Origin: an uncultured Altererythrobacter sp.
GTDB lineage: Bacteria > Pseudomonadota > Alphaproteobacteria > Sphingomonadales > Sphingomonadaceae
NCBI GenBank assembly: GCA_946885545.1
Contig: CAMPGP010000159.1
Coordinates: 1-5,257, forward strand
Length of the DNA stretch: 5,257 nt
Direction of reading: 5' to 3'
Position 1 is the stretch's first letter, and every line of letters starts with the position of its first letter. Shown piece by piece: positions 1-5,257 of the stretch. Position numbers and translations under genes: made by a program. The notes under the pieces were generated by a model. The model did no database searches, was not told the DNA's origin, and saw nothing but the letters and a program-made list of their open reading frames with translations.

Positions 1-810
<810 letters not shown>

Positions 811-812
811 AC

Positions 813-841
813 CGTCATGCTGAACTTGTTTCAGCATCCAT
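813..841 (+). repeat. REP-like palindromic repeat, left copy
   Basis: A 29-nt unit that begins two bases after the serS stop codon. It contains a perfect 8-bp stem, ATGCTGAA (817-824) with TTCAGCAT (830-837), closing a 5-nt loop CTTGT. It matches, in inverted orientation, the copy at 874-902. Translated on the minus strand it gives the peptide KQVQHDG, which I recall from spurious annotated proteins in sphingomonad genomes. That suggests a high-copy interspersed repeat, which this window alone cannot prove. There is no T-tract, so it is not a typical intrinsic terminator. Confidence 0.8.
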
Positions 842-873
842 CCTGCCTCACAGCCGGCGGATCAGCAGGCGAA

Positions 874-902
874 ATGGACCCTGAAACGAGTTCAGGGTGA
901 CG
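874..902 (-). repeat. REP-like palindromic repeat, right copy (inverted)
   Basis: Read on the minus strand, this 29-nt unit aligns without gaps to the left copy from its CGTCA start to its TCCAT end. Its own perfect 8-bp stem is ACCCTGAA (878-885) with TTCAGGGT (891-898), closing the loop ACGAG. The stem bases that differ from the left copy differ on both sides, so pairing is kept. Minus-strand translation gives PELVSGS, another peptide familiar from spurious repeat-derived annotations. The unit ends 19 nt before the surE start codon. Confidence 0.8.
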
Positions 903-921
903 GACCAGACAAGCGAGAACC

Positions 922-1686
922 ATGCGCATCCTACTCACCAACGACGACGGCATCCACGCCCCCGGACTCAAGGTGCTGGAGGAAATCGCGCGCGAGTTTT
1001 CCGATGACATCTGGATCTGCGCGCCGAGCGAGGAGCAGTCGGGCACCGGCCACTCGCTCACCCTCACGCGCCCCGTGCGCATGCGCCAGCACGACGAGCG
1101 GCGCTTCTCGGTCACCGGTACGCCCACCGATGCGGTGACGATGGGACTGCGCAAGGCGATGGACGGCGCGCCCGACGTGATCCTTTCCGGCGTCAATCGC
1201 GGCGCCAATCTCGCCGACGACATCACTTATTCGGGCACCGTTTCGGCCGCGATTGAGGGCGCGCTGGCCGGCGTGCGGTCGATCGCGCTGAGCCAAGTCT
1301 ATGCGCGCGAGGGCATGGGCGACGAGGTGCCGTTCGGCGCAGCACGCGAATGGGGCGCCAAAGTGCTCGCCCCCCTGCTCGACGCGCCGTTGCCCAAACG
1401 CACGCTGGTCAACGTCAACTTCCCCGCCCTGCCACCGGAGCAGGTCAAGGGCATCCGCGTCGTGCGGCAGGGCTTCCACGACTATTCGCGCGGCACGGTG
1501 GTCGAGGGGCGTGACCCGCGCGGCTACAAGTATTACTGGTTCGGGCTCGAGGCGATCGAGCACACGCTCGACCACGGGACGGACCTGGAGGCGATCGACG
1601 AAGGCTATGTGTCGGTGACCCCGCTCCAGCTCGACCTGACCCACCACGCCTCGCTCGGCGAACTGGGCGAGCGCTACGGCGGATGA
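922..1686 (+). CDS. surE: 5'/3'-nucleotidase SurE
   Basis: Metal-dependent cytoplasmic phosphatase of the SurE family, which removes phosphate from nucleoside monophosphates and in some bacteria cleaves short polyphosphate. The 254-residue length is normal for the family. The start MRILLTNDDG is diagnostic: Asp8 and Asp9 are metal ligands, Ser40 in SEEQSG and Asn92 in SGVNRG complete the site. The motifs GTPTDAV (66-72), YSGTVSAAIEG and DEGYVSVTPL are also present. The ATG at 922 gives the canonical N-terminus and is preceded by only a weak purine-rich stretch (AAGCGAG, 911-917). It follows the serS gap with its two hairpin repeats and overlaps the next gene by ATGA. In gammaproteobacteria and rhizobia surE is commonly followed by pcm (isoaspartyl methyltransferase); here pcm is absent and surE leads directly into the NlpD-like gene. 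Confidence 0.96.
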   Translation: MRILLTNDDGIHAPGLKVLEEIAREFSDDIWICAPSEEQSGTGHSLTLTRPVRMRQHDERRFSVTGTPTDAVTMGLRKAMDGAPDVILSGVNRGANLADDITYSGTVSAAIEGALAGVRSIALSQVYAREGMGDEVPFGAAREWGAKVLAPLLDAPLPKRTLVNVNFPALPPEQVKGIRVVRQGFHDYSRGTVVEGRDPRGYKYYWFGLEAIEHTLDHGTDLEAIDEGYVSVTPLQLDLTHHASLGELGERYGG

Positions 1687-2462
1687 AACGCCTCGCCCTG
1701 CTCGCCGCGCTTCCTTTTCTGGTAGCTACCGCCGATCCGGCGACGGAAAGCGAGCACGTGGTGGGCGAAGGCGAGACGCTGGACGGCATCGCCAATCGGG
1801 CGAAGGTTCCCGCCGCGGTGATCGCCGCGGCAAACGGACTTTCCGAGCCGTACCGCCTCATGGAGGGCCAGCGCCTCCATATTCCCCGCCAGCGCGTTCA
1901 CGTGGTCAGGCCGGGGGAAACCGGATTCGCCATCGCGGTGCGGTATGGTGTGCCGTTCGAGAACGTGGCGATCGCCAACGGGCTCGAGCAGCCTTACCGT
2001 ATCCGGCCCGGGCAGCGCCTTATCATCCCCGCAGTGCTCAAGGCCCCGGCCCCGACCGCACCGGCGCGGTCCGAACCGTGGTTTCGCCCGCCCCACGACG
2101 GCAAGGTAGTGCTCGGTTTCGCGATCCGCCCCGACGGCGGCGGGCACGACGGGCTCGATTATGCAACGCGGCCCGGCGACATGGTGCGCGCATCGGCCAG
2201 CGGTACCGTAATCGAGGCGCGCGATGATGCCTGGCGCTTCGGCAGGCTCGTGGTGATAGACCACGGCAATGGCTGGCACAGCGCCTACGGTCATCTCGCC
2301 CGGGCGACCGTGTCCTCGGGCGATGTGGTCAAGGGCGGCGAGCGGATCGGCATTGCCGGGCGCTCGGGCGATGCCACCGGCTCCGAACTGCATTTCGAAA
2401 TTCGCCACGGCGGCAGGAAAGTCGATCCGGCGACGCGCTTCGAAGGCGGGCCTGGACAATGA
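1683..2462 (+). CDS. Secreted LysM-LysM-M23 (LytM) protein, NlpD-like
   Basis: A 259-residue peptidoglycan-binding protein. Residues 1-17 form a signal peptide (MKRLALLAALPFLVATA) with a likely signal peptidase I site after Ala17. There is no lipobox Cys, unlike E. coli NlpD, which is a lipoprotein. Two LysM domains follow at about 25-68 and 72-116, each with the G-E-T and NGL...P(Y)R(I/L)..GQRL.IP pattern. A short Pro/Ala linker leads to an M23 domain at about 137-253. The zinc ligands are present: His155 and Asp159 (HDGLD) and His237 (LHFE), as is His204 of YGHL. However, the first His of the usual HxH is Glu235 (SELHFE). It therefore resembles degenerate LytM factors that activate amidases, although hydrolysis cannot be excluded. 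Its ATG overlaps the surE stop (ATGA), which suggests translational coupling. The role in cell division or envelope maintenance is inferred from family and context. Confidence 0.9.
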   Translation: MKRLALLAALPFLVATADPATESEHVVGEGETLDGIANRAKVPAAVIAAANGLSEPYRLMEGQRLHIPRQRVHVVRPGETGFAIAVRYGVPFENVAIANGLEQPYRIRPGQRLIIPAVLKAPAPTAPARSEPWFRPPHDGKVVLGFAIRPDGGGHDGLDYATRPGDMVRASASGTVIEARDDAWRFGRLVVIDHGNGWHSAYGHLARATVSSGDVVKGGERIGIAGRSGDATGSELHFEIRHGGRKVDPATRFEGGPGQ

Positions 2463-3556
2463 ACGACTTCCGCATCCGACCGGACCCGGAGCGGAGCCGC
2501 CGCCGCCGGAGTTTTCGCGGCCCGCGTTTCCAGCCGCTGCGGCGCGCACTCAAGGTTCCGGTTTGGGCCGATCTCGGCATCCGCATCGGCCTTGCCCTGC
2601 TGCTCGTGTTCACCGTGGTGATGATCCACTGGTGGGATCGCGAAGGGCTGGTCGACAATCTCGACGGCGAGATATCTTTCCTCGACGTCGTCTATTTCAC
2701 GATGATCTCGATCACCACCACCGGCTTCGGCGACATCGCCCCGGTCAGCGACCGCGCGCGCCTGGTCGAAGCGGTGATCGTTACCCCGATCCGCTTCGCC
2801 GTGATCTTCATCTTTGTCGGCGCGGCCTATCACTTCATCATCAGGCGCAGCTGGGAGAAATGGCGCATGGCCCGCATACAGAAGAATCTCACCGGGCACG
2901 TCGTCGTTCTCGGTTTCGGCGTCTCCGGTTCGGAGGCAGTCGCCGAACTGATCGAGCGTGGCACCGATCCGCATTGCATCGTGGTGATGGACACGCGCGA
3001 GGAACGCCTCGCCGAAGCCGAGGCGCTGGGCTGCAACATCCTCAACGCGGACGCCACGCGCGATGAGAGCCTGATGGCGGTGCGCATCGCCGAGGCCTGC
3101 ACGGTGCTCGTTTCCGCGGGCCGCGACGACGCTTCGATCCTGATCGTGCTCACCGTCCGCCATCTCGCGCCCCACGTACCGATCAGCGTGGTCGTGCGCG
3201 CCGCCGACAACGAGTTGCTCGCGCGGCAGGCGGGGGCGGACAACGTGATCAACCCGGTGCGCTTCACCGGCTTGCTGCTCGCCGGGAGCGCGCAGGGCAC
3301 GCATATCGCCGACTACATGGCCGATCTCGCTTCGGTCAGCGGGCGGGTCCACCTGATCGAACGCGAAGTGCTGCCCGAGGAAGTGGGCCAGCCGCTCGAG
3401 AACCTGGCGACCGGGGGCAAGGGCCTGCGCATCTACCGCAACGGCGACGCGCTCGGCTTCTGGGAAGTAGGCGCCCGCGCGATGCAGGCGGGCGACATCG
3501 TCGTCGAGATCAGGCCGACCGCGAAGACCGAGGCGGGGCCGGTCGAGAGCAGCTGA
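2459..3556 (+). CDS. Two-TM potassium channel with RCK (TrkA-N/TrkA-C) domain
   Basis: A 365-residue inner-membrane channel-like protein with MthK-type architecture. A basic N-terminal tail (1-33, with a run of Arg) precedes TM1 (about 37-58). A pore helix and filter follow, TTTGFGD at 86-92 (filter codons 2714-2734), then TM2 (about 103-128). The cytosolic RCK-N Rossmann domain starts at GHVVVLGFGVSG, with the Gly motif G152-x-G154-x-x-G157. An acidic Asp178 at the end of the second strand is typical of NAD(H) binding. A TrkA-C-like domain lies at about 297-352. The ATG sits in an ATGA overlap with the M23 gene and has an AAGGCGGG stretch just upstream (2443-2450), so it is probably the last gene of the surE operon. 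The TTGFGD filter differs from the canonical TVGYGD; K+ selectivity is probable but unproven. The regulatory ligand is unknown. Confidence 0.93.
   Translation: MNDFRIRPDPERSRRRRSFRGPRFQPLRRALKVPVWADLGIRIGLALLLVFTVVMIHWWDREGLVDNLDGEISFLDVVYFTMISITTTGFGDIAPVSDRARLVEAVIVTPIRFAVIFIFVGAAYHFIIRRSWEKWRMARIQKNLTGHVVVLGFGVSGSEAVAELIERGTDPHCIVVMDTREERLAEAEALGCNILNADATRDESLMAVRIAEACTVLVSAGRDDASILIVLTVRHLAPHVPISVVVRAADNELLARQAGADNVINPVRFTGLLLAGSAQGTHIADYMADLASVSGRVHLIEREVLPEEVGQPLENLATGGKGLRIYRNGDALGFWEVGARAMQAGDIVVEIRPTAKTEAGPVESS
2853..2869 (+). promoter_or_regulatory. Possible internal ribosome binding site and start for a free RCK subunit
   Basis: GGGAG at 2853-2857 lies nine bases before an in-frame ATG at 2867 (Met137), between TM2 and the RCK domain. 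Translation from here would give a soluble protein of about 229 residues holding only the RCK domains. MthK is known to use an internal Met at the equivalent place to make its free RCK subunits. The purine run could be chance coding sequence (a Trp-Glu-Lys stretch). Confidence 0.35.
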
Positions 3557-3559
3557 GGC

Positions 3560-3967
3560 TCAAGGCAGGTAGGCGTGCACCAGCCCCATCGCGATGTAGA
3601 ACAGCAGCCAGTAGCCCGCATCGATGAAGAACAACGCCTTGGACTTCTGCGAGAACAGGTAGTTGGTCCCGATCGCGGGAACGATGAAGCCGAGCGCCAC
3701 GCCGAACGCGGTCAACACCTTGACGAACACCGACAGATCCTGCGCGTAAGTCGCGAAGGTGTGCGCCAGGGTCCAGCTCGCAAGCAGCGAGAAGGCGAAA
3801 GCGCCCCCGTAGATCGCAGCCATGTTGCCGCCCTTGATCTGCTCCTCGGTCAGCCCGACCGCGCCCATCCAGCGCTTGCCCATCACCGGGCCGTACCAGA
3901 TCCCGCCGACCACGAACCCGGCCGCCGCCGCCAGCACCACCGCCAGCCAGTTTACGTCGAACAGCAT
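3560..3967 (-). CDS. Four-TM small membrane protein, DUF1761-like (downstream paralog)
   Basis: A 135-residue integral membrane protein of unknown function that resembles the DUF1761 family. Predicted helices lie at about 6-27, 50-71, 80-104 and 112-133. Recognisable conserved pieces are VNWLAVV at the N-terminus, WYGPVMGKRWM (24-34) after TM1, and IDAGYWLLFYIAMG (115-128) in TM4. The ATG at 3967 was chosen over an upstream in-frame ATG at 4057 for two reasons: it has a strong Shine-Dalgarno sequence (GAGGGGAG, 3981-3974, spacing 6), and the longer version would add a hydrophilic stretch that overlaps the next gene. It is the second gene of a minus-strand pair, 46 nt after its paralog's stop codon. 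Its stop codon is only 3 nt from that of the convergent channel gene. No function is assigned. Confidence 0.88.
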   Translation of the reverse strand: MLFDVNWLAVVLAAAAGFVVGGIWYGPVMGKRWMGAVGLTEEQIKGGNMAAIYGGAFAFSLLASWTLAHTFATYAQDLSVFVKVLTAFGVALGFIVPAIGTNYLFSQKSKALFFIDAGYWLLFYIAMGLVHAYLP

Positions 3968-3973
3968 CGCACA

Positions 3974-3981
3974 CTCCCCTC
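3974..3981 (-). promoter_or_regulatory. Shine-Dalgarno site that decides the 3967 start
   Basis: The minus-strand octamer GAGGGGAG sits 6 nt before the ATG at 3967. It is one of the strongest ribosome binding sites in the window and rules against the longer reading that starts at 4057. Confidence 0.8.
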
Positions 3982-4013
3982 GTTGCGCGTCCCGCCGGGA
4001 TTTTACTGCAAAA

Positions 4014-4424
4014 TCATTCCATGAGCCAGAAGACCCCGCCCATCGCGAGATAGGCACAGAGCCAGTATCCGGCGTCGATCAGCGCGACGCGGGTCGGAAC
4101 GCGGATATGGCTGAAGCTGATCCAGAGCGCCGGGATCACGAACGCGAGCGCGAGCCCACCCGACATCATGAAGTAGAGCCACGGCTTGTCCGCCAGCGTT
4201 GCGCCGCCGACTCGCGCGAACATGTGCCCGAGCATCGCGGCAGTCAGCAGCAACAGCCCGCCGGTAAGCGCCGCGACTGCTTCCGGTCGGCGGCGTACCG
4301 CGATCTTCCCCGGAGCGACCTTGCGCGCCTTGGCACGGCCGAAAACCGGCCCGAACCAGCCCAATGCGAGCAAGCCTGCGGCCAGCGCCGCCACCACGAC
4401 TGCAACCCAGTCTACCGGACCCAC
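4014..4424 (-). CDS. Four-TM small membrane protein, diverged DUF1761-like (upstream paralog)
   Basis: A 136-residue membrane protein related to its downstream neighbour. Shared features are VDWVAVV near the N-terminus, WFGPVFG (23-29) after TM1, FVIPA in TM3, and IDAGYWLCAYLAMG (116-129), which matches the paralog at 11 of 14 positions. Predicted helices lie at about 5-26, 48-70, 81-104 and 113-134. The loop after TM1 is strongly basic (KARKVAPGKIAVRRR, about 32-46), where the paralog has a longer GLTEEQIKGGN-type loop, so the two have diverged there. The start is a GTG at 4424, supported by AGGAG at 4438-4434 with 9-nt spacing. It is the first gene of the minus-strand pair and diverges from rimO. 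Function is unknown. The family call is weaker than for the neighbour because the first loop is altered. Confidence 0.83.
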   Translation of the reverse strand: MGPVDWVAVVVAALAAGLLALGWFGPVFGRAKARKVAPGKIAVRRRPEAVAALTGGLLLLTAAMLGHMFARVGGATLADKPWLYFMMSGGLALAFVIPALWISFSHIRVPTRVALIDAGYWLCAYLAMGGVFWLME

Positions 4425-4494
4425 GGGAGCTTTCTCCTTCGTATCGCATGCGTGCTAGCGCAAAGCGCGGCATAGGTGTAGGGCGCGCGGCGCA
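4425..4494. promoter_or_regulatory. Divergent intergenic region between the DUF1761-like pair and rimO
   Basis: This 70-nt gap must hold any local promoters for both directions. No convincing -35/-10 pair with normal spacing is visible on either strand. It contains short palindromes in a row: CGCATGCG (4445-4452), GCTAGC (4454-4459) and GCGC-AAA-GCGC (4458-4468). On the rimO side there is only a weak AGGG (4480-4483), 11 nt before the ATG. The promoter role is inferred from gene orientation alone. Confidence 0.4.
4434..4439 (-). promoter_or_regulatory. Shine-Dalgarno site supporting a GTG start
   Basis: The minus-strand AAGGAG lies 9 nt upstream of the GTG at 4424. It supports GTG initiation at the residue that gives the VDW start shared with the paralog. 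Confidence 0.75.
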
Positions 4495-5257
4495 ATGTCC
4501 TCCACCGTTACCACCGCGATTCCCGACCAGAAGAAGGTCGGGATGGTCAGCCTCGGCTGCCCCAAGGCGCTCGTCGACAGCGAGCGCATCCTCACCCGCC
4601 TGCGCGCAGACGGCTACGCCATGAGCCCCGACTATGCCGGGGCCGACGTCGTGCTGGTCAACACCTGCGGCTTCCTCGACAGCGCGAAGGAGGAAAGCCT
4701 CGCCGCAATCGGCGAGGCGATCGCCGAGAACGGGCGCGTGATCGTGACCGGGTGCATGGGCGAGGAAGCCGACGCCATCCGCGCCGCGCACCCGTCCGTG
4801 CTCGCGGTGACCGGCGCGCACCAGTACGAGGCGGTGGTGGAGGCGGTGCACGAGGCCGCGCCGCCCTCGCAAGGGCCGTACATCGACCTGATTCCGCAGC
4901 CCGATGTGAAGCTGACCCCGCGCCACTACAGCTACCTCAAGATTTCCGAGGGCTGCAATCACTCGTGCGCCTTCTGCATCATCCCGCAATTGCGCGGCAA
5001 GCTCGCCAGCCGGCGGGTGGATGCGGTGCTGCGCGAGGCGGAGAAGCTGGTCGCGGCGGGGACGAAGGAACTGCTGGTCATCAGCCAGGACACCTCGGCC
5101 TACGGCGTCGACATCCGCCATGAAGAGCGGATGTGGAAGGACCACCCGGTCCGCGCGCACATGACCGATCTCGCCCGCGAGCTGGGCCAGTTGCGCACGC
5201 CGGAAGGCCAGGTGCCGTGGGTGCGGCTGCACTACGTCTACCCCTACCCCCACGTCG
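4495..5257 (+). CDS. rimO: Ribosomal protein S12 methylthiotransferase RimO, N-terminal part (3' end outside window)
   Basis: Radical-SAM enzyme that adds a methylthio group to a conserved Asp of ribosomal protein S12 in the cytoplasm, using two 4Fe-4S clusters. The frame is open to the window end: 254 codons are visible of a family length near 440-460. The N-terminal UPF0004 domain has its three cluster cysteines Cys22 ([12 protein letters not shown]), Cys58 (NTCGF) and Cys87 (TGCMGE). The radical-SAM CxxxCxxC is Cys154, Cys158 and Cys161 ([11 protein letters not shown]), followed by [13 protein letters not shown]. The KALVDSE and SQDTSAYG motifs favour RimO over MiaB. The ATG at 4495 gives about 14 residues before the first strand; an internal Met17 lies inside the conserved VGMVSLGC strand and is unlikely to be the start. 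The C-terminal TRAM domain lies outside the window. It is divergent from the DUF1761-like pair. Confidence 0.96.
   Translation, partial: MSSTVTTAIPDQKKVGMVSLGCPKALVDSERILTRLRADGYAMSPDYAGADVVLVNTCGFLDSAKEESLAAIGEAIAENGRVIVTGCMGEEADAIRAAHPSVLAVTGAHQYEAVVEAVHEAAPPSQGPYIDLIPQPDVKLTPRHYSYLKISEGCNHSCAFCIIPQLRGKLASRRVDAVLREAEKLVAAGTKELLVISQDTSAYGVDIRHEERMWKDHPVRAHMTDLARELGQLRTPEGQVPWVRLHYVYPYPHV

Noticed and set aside
813..902. Rho-independent terminator or CRISPR-like array after serS
   Set aside because: The hairpins lack a T-tract, and there are only two units in inverted orientation, with no regular direct repeats or spacers.
831..1226. Minus-strand open frame with a PELVSGS peptide
   Set aside because: The peptide comes from the right-hand repeat and the rest is antisense to surE.
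2291..3352. Minus-strand open frame (353 codons) opposite the channel gene
   Set aside because: Shadow of a well-supported channel; the translation is rich in Asp, His and Arg, with no recognisable domain.
3990..4015. Intrinsic terminator between the two DUF1761-like genes
   Set aside because: There is a GATTTT/AAAATC hairpin (3999-4004 with 4010-4015) and an adjacent TCCCGCCGGGA palindrome (3990-4000). The first stem is AT-rich and overlaps the stop codon, and neither is followed by a T-tract on the minus strand.
3560..4057. Longer start at 4057 for the downstream DUF1761-like gene
   Set aside because: It would overlap the upstream paralog, add a hydrophilic leader and ignore the strong ribosome binding site just before 3967.
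4003..5253. Long minus-strand open frame (416 codons) opposite rimO and the DUF1761-like gene
   Set aside because: It is antisense to rimO, which has intact cluster motifs, and its composition (runs of Arg, Ala, Gly, His) is typical of a GC-rich shadow frame.

Overview
The window is about 5.3 kb of dense, GC-rich bacterial chromosome. Gene content and the serS-surE-LysM/M23 order point to an alphaproteobacterium. The 29-nt palindromic repeats between serS and surE suggest a sphingomonad or erythrobacter-like genome; that placement is an inference from recall, not a search result.

Layout. (1) Positions 1-810 hold the C-terminal part of serS (seryl-tRNA synthetase), cut by the window start. 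(2) Positions 811-921 are intergenic and carry two inverted copies of a hairpin-forming repeat. (3) Three plus-strand genes follow, joined by ATGA stop/start overlaps: surE (922-1686), a secreted two-LysM/M23 NlpD-like protein (1683-2462), and a two-TM potassium-channel-like protein with an RCK (TrkA-N/TrkA-C) domain (2459-3556). (4) Two minus-strand genes for small four-TM proteins resembling DUF1761 (4014-4424, then 3560-3967) form a diverged tandem pair that converges on the channel gene with a 3-nt gap. (5) A 70-nt divergent gap leads to rimO (4495 to the window end), which runs off the edge.

How the genes fit together. SerRS and RimO serve translation: tRNA charging and methylthiolation of ribosomal protein S12. 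SurE is a nucleotide phosphatase of the stationary-phase/stress type. The LysM/M23 protein acts at periplasmic peptidoglycan, and the channel probably controls K+ flux in the inner membrane. The overlapping starts suggest that surE, the LysM/M23 gene and the channel gene are co-translated as one envelope/stress operon.

No CRISPR array, phage gene, transposase, tRNA or rRNA is visible, and I see no clear new multi-gene system. The points most worth a second look are a low-GC, in-frame extra segment of about 50 residues in SerRS, the stem-conserving inverted repeat pair, a possible internal start that would make a free RCK subunit, and a Glu in place of a catalytic His in the M23 domain.
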